NCBI GenBank assembly: GCA_035624785.1
Contig: DASPQV010000042.1
Span: 1 to 64,000 of the forward strand
From: JAJZNI01 sp035624785
GTDB taxonomy: Bacteria; Chloroflexota; Dormibacteria; Aeolococcales; Aeolococcaceae
Reading direction: 5' to 3'
Length of the DNA: 64,000 bases
Shown one piece after another: positions 1 to 7,875 of the stretch. A model generated the notes under the pieces. It worked only from the letters and a program-made list of their open reading frames with translations. It was not told the origin of the DNA and searched no databases. The translations under genes were made by a program, and so were the position numbers. Numbering within the stretch: position 1 is the first letter of the stretch; each line of letters starts with the position of its first letter.

Positions 1-163
1 CGACCTGCACCCTGTCACCCGGGAGGATCCGCACCGCCTGGAGGCGGGCCTTGCCAGCCGGGTGGCAGAGAACCTTGTGCCCGCTCGCCAACTCGACCCG
101 GTAGAGCGCATCGGGGAGGGGCTCGATCACCCGCCCCACCAGCGGCTCGTCAGCCCGCGTCAT
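1..163 (-). CDS. infA: Translation initiation factor IF-1, partial (3' end outside window)
   Basis: The first 54 codons of a minus-strand gene that runs off the left edge. The peptide begins MTRADEPLVGRVIEPLPDAL and continues with YRVELASGHKVL and RILPGDRVQV. These are the signatures of the IF-1 OB-fold ([22 protein letters not shown] and RILPGDRV in well-known homologues). IF-1 binds the 30S A site with IF-2 and IF-3 during initiation. The ATG at 161-163 is the only sensible start, and no clear Shine-Dalgarno is seen. A TATACT hexamer about 42 bases upstream suggests its own promoter, so it probably heads the next ribosomal transcript rather than being only a tail of the map transcript. Confidence 0.9.
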   Translation of the reverse strand, partial: MTRADEPLVGRVIEPLPDALYRVELASGHKVLCHPAGKARLQAVRILPGDRVQV

Positions 164-204
164 CGAGCGTGCCGAATAGGGCTGCCGAGCAGCCACGGGC
201 GGTG

Positions 205-210
205 AGTATA
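205..210 (-). promoter_or_regulatory. Candidate -10 element (TATACT) for infA
   Basis: On the minus strand the hexamer TATACT lies 41 bases upstream of the infA ATG, in the gap after map. It differs from the sigma-70 consensus at one base. No convincing -35 is visible because a GC-rich hairpin repeat occupies that position. The placement is right for an independent infA promoter, but this is inferred from one hexamer. Confidence 0.4.
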
Positions 211-212
211 CA

Positions 213-330
213 CGCAAGGGGGCTACGCCCCCCTGCGGACCCCCCACGGACCGGGTGGAAGTCGGGCAGCTCCAGCTCCGTGGCGAGCCCGGGGCGACGC
301 CCCCCTGCGGACCCCCCAGCGACCGGGTGC
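213..330. repeat. Two direct copies of a GC-rich hairpin repeat between map and infA
   Basis: Positions 227-257 and 299-329 are 31-base near-identical copies, 72 bases apart, each preceded by a short inverted repeat of the form GGGGGC-NNN-GCCCCC. The same kind of element (a G-run, a 3-5 base loop, a C-run, then GCA or TGC) recurs after rpoC, after the DegS-like kinase and after the kinase ending at 41310. A further hairpin with arms CCAGCGGG and CCCGCTGG lies at about 329-350. No T-run follows, so these are not textbook intrinsic terminators. Confidence 0.6.
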
Positions 331-361
331 CCAGCGGGGCAGCCCGCTGGCGAGCCCCGGC

Positions 362-1168
362 TCATCCGGCGCCCTCCCCCACGCCGGCCATCCGGGCAGG
401 CTCAGGTCGGAGGGTGAGCACCTCAGGTCCGTCGGCGGTGATCGCCACGGTGTGCTCGAAGTAGCAGGAGCGCCTCCCGTCCGCGGTGACCACCGTCCAG
501 CCGTCCTCGAGGACGCGGGTCTCGGCCCGGCCGGCGTTGACCATCGGCTCGATGGCCACCACCAGCCCGGGCTTGATCTGGTTGCCGCTGCCCGGCCTCC
601 CGTAGTTGGGAACCTGGGGCGCCTCGTGCATGTTGCGGCCGATGCCGTGGCCGACGTACTGGCGGACCACCGAGAAGCCGGCCGCCTCGACGACGCTCTG
701 GACGGCGTGGCCGATGTCGCCGATGAAGCCACCGGGCTGCGCCGCCTGGACGCCCAGGCGGAGCGCCTCCTCGGTGACCTCGAGGAGCCGCCTCACCTCA
801 CCGTCCGGCTCGCCGGCGCACACGGAGAGCCCGGAGTCGGCCCACCACCCGTCGCGGATCAGGCCGCAGTCCAGGGAGACCAGGTCGCCGTCCGCGATCA
901 CCCGCGCGGTGGGGATCCCGTGGACCACCTGCTCGTTGAGGGAGACGCAGAGCGACTTGGGATAGCCGTTGTAGCCGATGAACCCGGGGGTGCAGCGGTG
1001 GTCCCGGATGAAGGTCTCGGCCTCCCGGTCGAGGTCGATGCAGCGCAGCCCCGGCCGGGTGATGGAGGCGAGGTGGGCCAGGCAGGCGCCCAGGATCCGG
1101 CCTGCCTCGCGCATCTTCTCGACCTCGTCCGGCCGCTTGCGACGGAAGCTGTCGACCGCCCGGTTCAC
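362..1168 (-). CDS. map: Methionine aminopeptidase, type I
   Basis: Removes the initiator methionine from nascent cytosolic proteins. The 268-residue product has the full pita-bread fold signature with all five metal ligands: D100 in SLDCG, D111 in WWADSG, H174 in GHGIGR, E207 in AIEPMV and E238 in YFEHTV, plus the conserved H83 in VHGIP. It lacks the N-terminal zinc-finger extension of type Ib forms. The GTG start at 1166-1168 overlaps the adk stop as GTGA, so translation is probably coupled. Its place after secY-adk is the common spc-operon tail in Gram-positive bacteria. Confidence 0.97.
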   Translation of the reverse strand: MNRAVDSFRRKRPDEVEKMREAGRILGACLAHLASITRPGLRCIDLDREAETFIRDHRCTPGFIGYNGYPKSLCVSLNEQVVHGIPTARVIADGDLVSLDCGLIRDGWWADSGLSVCAGEPDGEVRRLLEVTEEALRLGVQAAQPGGFIGDIGHAVQSVVEAAGFSVVRQYVGHGIGRNMHEAPQVPNYGRPGSGNQIKPGLVVAIEPMVNAGRAETRVLEDGWTVVTADGRRSCYFEHTVAITADGPEVLTLRPEPARMAGVGEGAG

Positions 1169-1773
1169 GACCCCTGGCCCGCCCGGCCGGTCCTGACGCC
1201 GGCGACGGATCCGGCCAGGATCTCCTGGATGTGCGCGGTCACCTCGTCGATGGGGGGCGACCCGTCGACCCGCTGGATCGCGACCCCGATTGCCCGGTAG
1301 TGGTCGACGACCGGCGCCGTCTCGCGCTCGTAGACGCGCATCCGCTCGGTGAAGGCGTCGGCGGTGTCGTCGCCGCGCCCCTCCATGGCGGCCCGGCGCA
1401 GGATCCGCTCCCGGACCACCTCGACGGGGACATCGAGGTAGAGGACCATGGCCACCTCCCGGGCGTTGCGCTGCAGCATCGAGTCGAGGGCCTCAGCCTG
1501 CGGGACCGTCCGGGGGAAGCCGTCGAGCACCACACCGCGCTCGGCGTCGGGCTCGGCCAACCGCTTCTCGATGATGCGGACCATCAGGTCGTCGGGGACC
1601 AGGGCACCGCTCTCCATGATCGGCTTGGCCTCCCTGCCCAGGTCGGATCCCCGGCCCACCTCGTCGCGGAGGATGGCCCCGGTCGAGACGTGGGGCGTGG
1701 CGGTCATCTCGGCGATCCTGACCGCCTGGGTCCCCTTGCCGCTCCCCGGCGGCCCGAACAGCACCAGGATCAC
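1165..1773 (-). CDS. adk: Adenylate kinase (short-LID form)
   Basis: Interconverts ATP plus AMP with two ADP. The P-loop GPPGSGKGT is at residues 7-15, the AMP-binding segment VSTGAILRDEV follows near residue 30, and DGFPRT lies near residue 84. At 202 residues it is shorter than the roughly 215 usual for bacteria. The LID region between RILRRA and the terminal helix has no zinc cysteines, so this is the LID-short variant known from several high-GC lineages. The GTG start overlaps the secY stop (GTGA) and its own stop overlaps the map start the same way. Confidence 0.96.
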   Translation of the reverse strand: MILVLFGPPGSGKGTQAVRIAEMTATPHVSTGAILRDEVGRGSDLGREAKPIMESGALVPDDLMVRIIEKRLAEPDAERGVVLDGFPRTVPQAEALDSMLQRNAREVAMVLYLDVPVEVVRERILRRAAMEGRGDDTADAFTERMRVYERETAPVVDHYRAIGVAIQRVDGSPPIDEVTAHIQEILAGSVAGVRTGRAGQGS

Positions 1774-3104
1774 CGGATGAAACCTCGGTACTGGCGCATC
1801 AGCAGCTGGGTCTCGATCTGCTTCATGGTGTCGAGGGCGACGCCGACCACGATCAGGATGGCGGTGCCGCCGAGCAGGAACTGGGTGGTCGAAACCCCGG
1901 TGAGGAGGCTGGTGCCGAGCGGCAGCACCACCGTGACGACGGAGAGGAACAGCGCCCCCGCCAGGGTTATTCGGCTCATCACCCGGCCCAGGTACTCGGC
2001 GGTCTGCCGTCCCGGCCGGATCCCGGGAATGAAGGTCGACGACTTCTTGAGGTTGTCGGCGACATCGTTGGGATCGAAGACCACGGCCGTGTAGAAGTAC
2101 GTGAATCCGAGAATGAGCATGAAGTAGATGCCGTTGTAGATGACCTCGATCAGCGGGGAGCCACCGTTGGGGCTCCAGTAGGTGCGCACCCAGGTGGCCG
2201 CGCTCCCCACCCAGCCGCTGGCGCTGCCGAAGAGGTTGGCGAAGATCAGGGGGAAGGACATGATCGAGATGCCGAAGATGATCGGGATGACCCCGGCGGT
2301 GTTGACCCGGAGTGGCAGGAAGTTCCTTCGGCCCCCCATCTGGGCCATCCCGGTTCGGGGGTTGAGGACGCGCTGCGCCGACTGCATGGGCACGTTGCGC
2401 TGAGCCTGCTGGACCTCGATGATGCCCATGGTGGCGAGCAGGGCGATGATCGCCATCTCCCCGATATGGACGGCGTTGGTGCCTCCCGTCCCACCGTAGG
2501 TCACGATCGAGGGCAGGGCCCGGGCGATGATCCCGGTGAAGATGATCAGCGAGACCCCGTTGCCGACCCCGTACTCGGTGATCAGCTCACCGAGCCACAT
2601 CGCGATGATGGTGCCAGCCGCGAGGATGATGATGTCGGCGATCTCCTGGGTGGCGGTGGGGTTGAGGATGATCGCGCCCTGGCTGGTGGCGTTGGGATTG
2701 GTGAAGAGGGCCATGTAGCCGAACGCCTGGAGGGCGGCCAGGGGGACGGTCAGCCAGCGGGTGTACCGGGTGATCCGCTTGCGGCCCAGCTCCCCCTCCT
2801 TGGACATCTCCTTGAGCCGGACCGAGACCACGGTCAGCAGCTGCATGATGATGGTGGCGTTGATGTAGGGGTTGAGCCCCAGGCCGACGATCGTGAAGCT
2901 GGCTCCCCCGTTGCCGCTGAAGAGGTTGAGCAGGCCGAGCAGCGAGTTCTGATTCATCAGGTTCTGCAGCGCGGCGCTGTTGATGTTGGGCACCGGGACC
3001 GTCGCCAGGAGCCGGAAGGCGAGCAGCAGCAGCAGCGTGAAGAGGAGCTTGCGGCGCAGCTCGGGGATCTGCATCGCCTTGGCGAGCGCCTGGAGCAGGC
3101 TCAC
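1770..3104 (-). CDS. secY: Preprotein translocase subunit SecY
   Basis: Pore subunit of the SecYEG channel in the cytoplasmic membrane. The 444-residue protein has the ten hydrophobic segments expected, beginning with LLFTLLLLLAFRLLATVPVP. It carries the plug-proximal region GLGLNPYINATIIMQLL, the cytoplasmic GELITEYGVGNG loop and the C-terminal GLIRQYRGFIR-like end (LLMRQYRGFIR). The GTG start overlaps the rplO stop (GTGA). It lies after rplO as in most spc operons; secE and secG are not in this window. Confidence 0.98.
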   Translation of the reverse strand: MSLLQALAKAMQIPELRRKLLFTLLLLLAFRLLATVPVPNINSAALQNLMNQNSLLGLLNLFSGNGGASFTIVGLGLNPYINATIIMQLLTVVSVRLKEMSKEGELGRKRITRYTRWLTVPLAALQAFGYMALFTNPNATSQGAIILNPTATQEIADIIILAAGTIIAMWLGELITEYGVGNGVSLIIFTGIIARALPSIVTYGGTGGTNAVHIGEMAIIALLATMGIIEVQQAQRNVPMQSAQRVLNPRTGMAQMGGRRNFLPLRVNTAGVIPIIFGISIMSFPLIFANLFGSASGWVGSAATWVRTYWSPNGGSPLIEVIYNGIYFMLILGFTYFYTAVVFDPNDVADNLKKSSTFIPGIRPGRQTAEYLGRVMSRITLAGALFLSVVTVVLPLGTSLLTGVSTTQFLLGGTAILIVVGVALDTMKQIETQLLMRQYRGFIR

Positions 3105-3598
3105 GTCTCCCGGCTCTCCTCCGCGGGCGTCTGGGTGGGTGCTGCCGGAGCCGCCTCGAGCAGCTCCAGCTTGCCGCCGGCCGCCTCCACGGCGCGCTGC
3201 GCGGCCGCCGAGGCCCGGTGCACCCGGACGGTGACGGCCACCTTCAGCCGGCCGGCGGCGAGCAGTTTGACCCGGTCCCCAGCGTGGCCCACCAGGCCCC
3301 GATCAGCGAGCGCGGCCCCGTCGACGATCGACCCGCTCGGGAACCGGTTGAGCTTGCCGACGTTGACAGCCGCATAGTCGGCGCCCCAGCGGTTGTGAAA
3401 CCCACGGAGCTTGGGCAGCCGCATGGTCAGCTTCATCTGGCCGCCCTCGAAACCGCGCGGGACCTTGGCCCCCTGGCGCGCCCCGGCGCCCTTCTGACCG
3501 CGACCGGAGGTCTTGCCCTGGCCGGCGCCGATGCCCCGGCCGATCCGTTTGCGCGAGCGGCGGCTGCCAGCCGCTCCGCGCAGCTCATCAAGCCTCAT
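3101..3598 (-). CDS. rplO: 50S ribosomal protein L15
   Basis: Late-assembling large-subunit protein. Recognised from the glycine/arginine-rich N-terminus (RKRIGRGIGAGQGKTSGRGQ) and the following KGAGARQGAKVPRGFEGGQM. The 165-residue length is slightly above the usual 145-150 because of a short alanine/proline tail after LELLEAA. The ATG at 3596-3598 lies inside the end of rpmD (11-base overlap), so the two are translationally linked. Confidence 0.97.
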   Translation of the reverse strand: MRLDELRGAAGSRRSRKRIGRGIGAGQGKTSGRGQKGAGARQGAKVPRGFEGGQMKLTMRLPKLRGFHNRWGADYAAVNVGKLNRFPSGSIVDGAALADRGLVGHAGDRVKLLAAGRLKVAVTVRVHRASAAAQRAVEAAGGKLELLEAAPAAPTQTPAEESRET

Positions 3599-4043
3599 GG
3601 GGTTCCTCAGTGTCGCTCGGGGCGGGCCGAGAGCGCCTCCGGCCGATCGCCTTCGGCTCGCCGGTCGCCGCCTCGGCGACGGGTTCCGACCCCGACGGGG
3701 CGGGCGCCGCCACCGGCGCCACTGGGGGCGCCTCAGGCGGGGCGGCGGGAGCGGGGAGAGACGCCGCTGCCGCGAATGTGACAGTCAGCCGGGCGGTCAC
3801 CGCCGGGCTGTCCGCGGGAAGGCCGTCGACCGAGACCAGGTGGCGCACCTTGCGGATCATGCCCCGCAGCGCCGGGCTGTCGGGATGGTCGACGGTCTGG
3901 TGGAGGCGATGAAGGCCGAGGGCCGCGACGGTGGCCCGCTGGTCACGGGCGTAGCCGATGGCGCTCTTGCGGTAGGTGACCCGGAGCACCGGACCGGTGG
4001 CGGCCGCGGCCGGTGGCGCCGCGGCGGTGATGGGCCCGGTCAC
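3588..4043 (-). CDS. rpmD: 50S ribosomal protein L30 with long C-terminal extension
   Basis: The L30 core is residues about 19-80 (VLRVTYRKSAIGYARDQRAT, then LGLHRL and MIRKVRHLVSVDGLP). Normal L30 is about 60 residues; this protein is 151. It has an 18-residue Ala/Pro leader and a tail of about 65 residues rich in Ala, Pro and Glu that ends in a basic patch AIGRRRSRPAPSD. The GTG start overlaps the rpsE stop as GTGA. The tail has no domain I recognise, and its function, if any, is unknown. Related tails occur on L29, S3 and L22 in this cluster. Confidence 0.92.
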   Translation of the reverse strand: MTGPITAAAPPAAAATGPVLRVTYRKSAIGYARDQRATVAALGLHRLHQTVDHPDSPALRGMIRKVRHLVSVDGLPADSPAVTARLTVTFAAAASLPAPAAPPEAPPVAPVAAPAPSGSEPVAEAATGEPKAIGRRRSRPAPSDTEEPHEA

Positions 4044-4627
4044 GCCGGGGCCCCCGCCGGCGCTGCCGCGGCCGGCTCACCCAGGATCCGGGCGGCCCGT
4101 TTGCGACCCACGATGTCCGCGGGCTGGCGGCCCCGCAGCGCCGCCACCTCGGCCAGGGTCCGCATGCTGGCCAGCGCCGCCAGCGTCGCCCGCACCACGT
4201 TGACCGGGTTGTTGCTGCCCAGCGACTTGGTCAGGATGTCGTGGATGCCCGCCGCCTCGACCACGGCCCGCATCGCGCCACCGGAGATCACGCCGGTGCC
4301 GGGGACGGCCGGACGGAGCAGCACGCGGGCGGCGCCCAGCTTGTAGCGGACGTCGTGGGGGATGGTCCGCCCCACCAGGGGCACGGCGATCATGTGCTTC
4401 TTGGCGTCCTCGACCCCCTTGCGGATGGCGTCGGGGACCTCGCCGGCCTTGCCCAGGCCGGTGCCCACCCGGCCCTGCCCGTCGCCGACCACGACCAGGG
4501 CGCTGAAGGAGAAGCGACGACCGCCCTTGACCACCTTGGCCACCCGGTTCAGCGAGACGATCTTCTCGATGAGCTCCGAGCCGCGCTCGCCGCCCCGGTC
4601 GTCGCGCCGATCCATCCGCACTGCCAT
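4040..4627 (-). CDS. rpsE: 30S ribosomal protein S5
   Basis: Small-subunit protein important for decoding fidelity. The double-stranded RNA-binding fold shows VSLNRVAKVVKGGRRFSFSA and then VVVGDGQGRVG, IPHDV, LLRPAVPGTGVISGG and SLGSNNPVNVV. The AGGAG motif 8 bases before the ATG at 4625-4627 favours that start over the in-frame GTG one codon earlier (4628-4630). About 195 residues, with a short Ala/Pro tail. It follows rplR after a short gap. Confidence 0.97.
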   Translation of the reverse strand: MAVRMDRRDDRGGERGSELIEKIVSLNRVAKVVKGGRRFSFSALVVVGDGQGRVGTGLGKAGEVPDAIRKGVEDAKKHMIAVPLVGRTIPHDVRYKLGAARVLLRPAVPGTGVISGGAMRAVVEAAGIHDILTKSLGSNNPVNVVRATLAALASMRTLAEVAALRGRQPADIVGRKRAARILGEPAAAAPAGAPA

Positions 4628-4638
4628 CACTCAGGCTC

Positions 4639-5010
4639 CTAGAACTCCAGACCGGCTTTTCGGGCCGCCTCGGCGAGGGCGGCGACCCGGCCGTGGTAGA
4701 GGTACCCGCCACGGTCGAAGACGACCCTCGACATCCCCTTCTCGATGAGGCGCGAGGCGACCGTCTCGCCCACCACCGCGGCGGCCTGGGCGGTGGCCCG
4801 GCTGCCCGAGATCCTCTCGGCGACCGCCGGCTCCAGGGTCGATGCCGCCGCCACGGTGCGGCCGCTGCCGTCGTCGATCACCTGCACGCTGATGTGCCGG
4901 AGGCTGCGGTGAACGCAGAGCCGGGGACGGGTGGCGGTGCCCTCGAGGTGCTGGCGGACCCGGCGGTGGCGGCGGACCCGGGCGGCCTCGCGATCATGCC
5001 TGCTGTACAT
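4639..5010 (-). CDS. rplR: 50S ribosomal protein L18
   Basis: 5S rRNA-binding protein of the central protuberance. The 123-residue product shows the family blocks RPRLCVHRSLRHISVQVIDD, AVAERISGSRATAQAAAVVG and VVFDRGGYLYHGRVAALAEA, then ends ARKAGLEF as is typical. The ATG at 5008-5010 is the first possible start. It sits between rplF and rpsE in the standard spc order. Confidence 0.97.
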   Translation of the reverse strand: MYSRHDREAARVRRHRRVRQHLEGTATRPRLCVHRSLRHISVQVIDDGSGRTVAAASTLEPAVAERISGSRATAQAAAVVGETVASRLIEKGMSRVVFDRGGYLYHGRVAALAEAARKAGLEF

Positions 5011-5019
5011 CTCAAGTCC

Positions 5020-5571
5020 CTACTTGGTCTTGCCGGCCTTGCCGGACTTGCCGGCCTTGCGGCGGACCCGCTCGCCCCGGTACATGATGCCCTTGCCCTT
5101 GTACGGCTCCGGCTTGCGAAAGGAGCGGATCTTGGCGGCCACCTGGCCGACCATCTCCTTGTCGGCACCGCTGATCACGATCTGGGTCGGGGCGGGCACC
5201 TCGATGGTCACCCCCTCGGGGGCCGTGTAGCGGACCGGGTGGGAGAAGCCCAGGGTCAGCACCAGATCCTGGCCCTGCTTGGCGGCGCGGAAGCCCACGC
5301 CGACCAGCTCGAGGTTGCGGGTGAAGCCGGTGCTTACACCCTCGACCATGTTGGCGATCAGGGTCCGGGTCAGGCCGTGGAGGGAGCGGTGGACCGAGCT
5401 GTCGCTGGGCCGGCGCACCTCGACGACCCCGTCGCCGACCTGCACCGTCATGGCGGGGGGGACGCTGCGCTCCAGCGTGCCGCGTGCGCCCCGCACCGCA
5501 ACGTGGGCTCCCGTCGCGGTCACCTGGACGCCAGCGGGCACCGGGATGATGCGTCGACCGATCCTGCTCAT
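5020..5571 (-). CDS. rplF: 50S ribosomal protein L6
   Basis: Large-subunit protein near the sarcin-ricin loop and factor-binding site. The 183-residue protein begins MSRIGRRIIPVPAGVQV. Its second domain carries the conserved ELVGVGFRAAKQGQDLVLTL segment, and it ends with the usual EPYKGKGIMYRGERVRRKAG stretch and a lysine/glycine tail. Its ATG at 5569-5571 is 4 bases from the rpsH stop. Confidence 0.97.
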   Translation of the reverse strand: MSRIGRRIIPVPAGVQVTATGAHVAVRGARGTLERSVPPAMTVQVGDGVVEVRRPSDSSVHRSLHGLTRTLIANMVEGVSTGFTRNLELVGVGFRAAKQGQDLVLTLGFSHPVRYTAPEGVTIEVPAPTQIVISGADKEMVGQVAAKIRSFRKPEPYKGKGIMYRGERVRRKAGKSGKAGKTK

Positions 5572-5575
5572 GCGC

Positions 5576-5971
5576 TCACCATACGAAGGCGACGACCTCG
5601 CCGCCGAGACCGAGCCGCTGAGCCCGGTGTCCGGTCATCAGCCCCTGGCTGGTGGAGATCACGGCTATCCCCAGGCCTCCCAGGACCCGGGGGATCTCCG
5701 ACTTGCGAGCGTAGACCCTGAGCCCCGGGCGGCTGATCCGGCGCAGGCCGCTCAGCGCCCGGCCGCGAGGGCTGCGGGGCTTGAAGGTGATCGTGATCAG
5801 CTGGTGGGGCGCCTCGCCGGTCAGCTCGCACTCGGCGATGAAGCCCTCCTCCCTGAGCACCTTGGCGATCTCGAGCTTCACGCGGCTGGCCGGGACGCTC
5901 ACCGATCGGTGGTTGGCCAGGTTGGCATTGCGGATCCGGGTCAGCATGTCGGCGATGGTGTCGCTGGTCAT
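5576..5971 (-). CDS. rpsH: 30S ribosomal protein S8
   Basis: Central-domain 16S rRNA-binding protein and a classical translational repressor of the spc operon. The 131-residue product starts MTSDTIADMLTRIRNANLA and ends with VLGGLGIAVISTSQGLMTG followed by GGEVVAFVW, the normal S8 terminus. The reading frame stays open upstream, but the ATG at 5969-5971 gives the standard family length and is the clear start. Confidence 0.97.
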   Translation of the reverse strand: MTSDTIADMLTRIRNANLANHRSVSVPASRVKLEIAKVLREEGFIAECELTGEAPHQLITITFKPRSPRGRALSGLRRISRPGLRVYARKSEIPRVLGGLGIAVISTSQGLMTGHRAQRLGLGGEVVAFVW

Positions 5972-5975
5972 GGCC

Positions 5976-6161
5976 TCACCAGGAGCTCTTCTTGACCCCG
6001 GGGACCTGGCCCGAGCTGGCCAGCCCGCGGAAGCAGATGCGGCACATCCCGAACTTGCGCATGTACGCTCGAGGCCGGCCGCAGACGGCACAGCGGTTGT
6101 GCTTCTGAGTGGAGAAGCGCGCGGGGCGGAGTGCCTTGGCGATCAGAGATTTCTTGGCCAC
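5976..6161 (-). CDS. rpsN: 30S ribosomal protein S14, zinc-binding (type Z)
   Basis: A 61-residue S14 of the short C+ type. It has four cysteines at 24, 27, 40 and 43 (CAVC and CRIC), then the usual FRGLASSGQVPGVKKSSW end. The start is GTG at 6159-6161, preceded by GAGGG at good spacing. The frame is open further upstream but lacks S14 similarity there. The zinc form is typical of Gram-positive and related lineages in this operon position. Confidence 0.96.
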   Translation of the reverse strand: MAKKSLIAKALRPARFSTQKHNRCAVCGRPRAYMRKFGMCRICFRGLASSGQVPGVKKSSW

Positions 6162-6234
6162 GATGACCCTCGTGCCGGCGCCGTATCGGCGGTTGCCGAC
6201 GCACACCGGTGGTTGAAGTGGGGAGGCGGCCCGC

Positions 6235-6795
6235 TCATGGCCGGAACGGCATCCCAAGCCGGGTGAGCAAGGCGCGACCCTCGTCGTCGCTCTCCGCGCT
6301 GGAGACGATGCACACCTCCAAGCCGCGGAGCTTGTCGATCTTGTCGTAGTCGATCTCCGGGAAGACCAGCTGCTCCCGCATGCCCAGGGTGTAGTTGCCG
6401 TGGCCGTCGAAGGCCTTTCCGTCAACCCCCCGGAAATCCCGGATGCGAGGCAGGGCGACGTTGATCAGCTTGTCCAGGAAGTACCACATCCGATCGCGGC
6501 GGAGGGTGACCTTGACCCCGATGGGCATGCCCGCCCGGAGCTTGAACGCGGCCACCGACTTGCGGGCCCGGATGACGATCGGCGCCTGCCCGGTGATGCT
6601 CCTGACGTCAGCCACGGCGGCGTCGATGGCGCGGTTGTTCTGGATGGCCTCCCCGAGACCGATGTTGACCACCACCTTGACCAGCCGGGGAACCTGCATG
6701 GCGTTGGTGTAGCGGAACTCTCGGACCAGCTCGGGAACCACCCGCTCCTGGTAGTGGCGGCGGAGCCGAGGCAGCTCGGCGATTGCGACAGCCAT
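6235..6795 (-). CDS. rplE: 50S ribosomal protein L5
   Basis: 5S rRNA-binding protein of the central protuberance. The blocks MQVPRLVKVVVNIGLGEAIQ, KSVAAFKLRAGMPIGVKVTL, DRMWYFLDKLINVALPRIRD and GNYTLGMREQLVFPEIDYD identify it. The ATG at 6793-6795 (MAVAIAELPRL) overlaps the rplX stop by one base and gives 186 residues. An in-frame start 33 bases further upstream would lie inside rplX and is less likely. Confidence 0.97.
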   Translation of the reverse strand: MAVAIAELPRLRRHYQERVVPELVREFRYTNAMQVPRLVKVVVNIGLGEAIQNNRAIDAAVADVRSITGQAPIVIRARKSVAAFKLRAGMPIGVKVTLRRDRMWYFLDKLINVALPRIRDFRGVDGKAFDGHGNYTLGMREQLVFPEIDYDKIDKLRGLEVCIVSSAESDDEGRALLTRLGMPFRP

Positions 6796-7223
6796 CAGGC
6801 GGTGGCCCTCTCGTAGCGCTCGCCGCACTTGCGGCAGATCATCACCCGGCGTCCGTCTTCGGCGATCTCGTGGCGGATCCGGGTGGCCTTGTCACAGCGG
6901 TTGCAGACGAGCTGCACGTTGCTGTACGGGATCGGGCCGTTGAAGTCGACGATGCCACCCTGCACGTTGTTGGCCACCCGCGCCTTGGTGTGCCGCTTCA
7001 TCAGGTTGACGCCCTGGACCACGATCCTCTGCCGCTCCAGGATGACCCGTTCCACGGTGCCCCGCTTGCCGCGATCCTTGCCCGCGATGACCTCGACGGT
7101 GTCACCGGCGCGGATGTCCAGGGGGTGGGCGCGGCCACCCGCCCAGCCCACGTGGCGGAGCGCCATGGTGCGGGCGCGGGAGATCTCGGCGCGCCGCTTG
7201 GCGGCGGTCCCCTGGAAGCTCAT
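6795..7223 (-). CDS. rplX: 50S ribosomal protein L24 (N-extended, zinc-ribbon C-terminus)
   Basis: Assembly initiator near the exit tunnel. The KOW core reads DIRAGDTVEVIAGKDRGKRG then GVNLMKRHTKA and QGGIVDFNGPIPYSNVQLVC. The C-terminus has two CxxC pairs (CNRC and CRKC), the zinc-bearing form of L24. At 142 residues it is about 35 longer than usual because of an N-terminal extension rich in Ala and Arg. The ATG at 7221-7223 has a strong GGAGG 8 bases upstream, which supports the long form. Confidence 0.95.
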   Translation of the reverse strand: MSFQGTAAKRRAEISRARTMALRHVGWAGGRAHPLDIRAGDTVEVIAGKDRGKRGTVERVILERQRIVVQGVNLMKRHTKARVANNVQGGIVDFNGPIPYSNVQLVCNRCDKATRIRHEIAEDGRRVMICRKCGERYERATA

Positions 7224-7592
7224 CTAGAGCACCTCCGGGGCGAGGGAGACGATCTTCATGAAGTTGCGCTCCCTCAGCTCGCGGGCCACCGGGCCGAAGA
7301 TCCGGGTGCCCCGCGGATTGTTCTGGGGGTTGATGAGCACCGCGGCGTTCTCGTCGAAGCGGATCTGGCTGCCGTCGGCGCGGTGGAAGGGCTGGACGGT
7401 GCGGACGATGACGGCCCGGACCACGTCGCCCTTCTTCACCTGGGCATTGGGTTGGGCGACCTTGACGGTGCCGACGATGATGTCGCCGACCGACCCGTAC
7501 TTGCGATAGCCGCCACCCAGCACGCGGATGCAGAGCAGCTCTCGGGCGCCGCTGTTGTCCGCCACCTTGAGGACGGTCTCCTGCTGGATCAC
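7224..7592 (-). CDS. rplN: 50S ribosomal protein L14
   Basis: The 122-residue product matches L14 over its whole length: MIQQETVLKVADNSGARELL, KYGSVGDIIVGTVK, VVRAVIVRT, ENAAVLINPQNNPRGTRIFG and the end FMKIVSLAPEVL. L14 contacts 16S rRNA across bridge B8. The start is GTG at 7590-7592, one base after the rpsQ stop. Confidence 0.98.
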   Translation of the reverse strand: MIQQETVLKVADNSGARELLCIRVLGGGYRKYGSVGDIIVGTVKVAQPNAQVKKGDVVRAVIVRTVQPFHRADGSQIRFDENAAVLINPQNNPRGTRIFGPVARELRERNFMKIVSLAPEVL

Positions 7593-7593
7593 G

Positions 7594-7875
7594 TCACTTC
7601 GCCTTCTCGATGATGTCGGCCACCCGCCACCGCTTCTCCCGGGAGATCGGACGGGTCTCGGTGATCCGAACCCGGTCGCCCACCGCGCAGCGCCCCTCCT
7701 CGTCGTGGACCTTGAACCGCCGGTTGTGGGTGACCACCTTCTTGTAGAGGGGGTGGGGCTTCTTCTCCTGGACGAGCACCACCACCGTCTTCTCCATCTT
7801 GTCGCTGACCACGACCCCCTCCCGCTCCTTGCGGCGGCCCCGCGGCAGGGCGGTGGGCGCCATCTGCTCGGTCAT
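7594..7875 (-). CDS. rpsQ: 30S ribosomal protein S17
   Basis: Primary 16S rRNA-binding OB-fold protein. The core GVVVSDKMEKTVVVLVQEKK, HPLYKKVVTHNRRFKVHDEE and CAVGDRVRITETRPISREKR is fully typical. An 18-residue basic leader precedes it, giving 93 residues. The ATG at 7873-7875 overlaps the rpmC stop as ATGA. Confidence 0.97.
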   Translation of the reverse strand: MTEQMAPTALPRGRRKEREGVVVSDKMEKTVVVLVQEKKPHPLYKKVVTHNRRFKVHDEEGRCAVGDRVRITETRPISREKRWRVADIIEKAK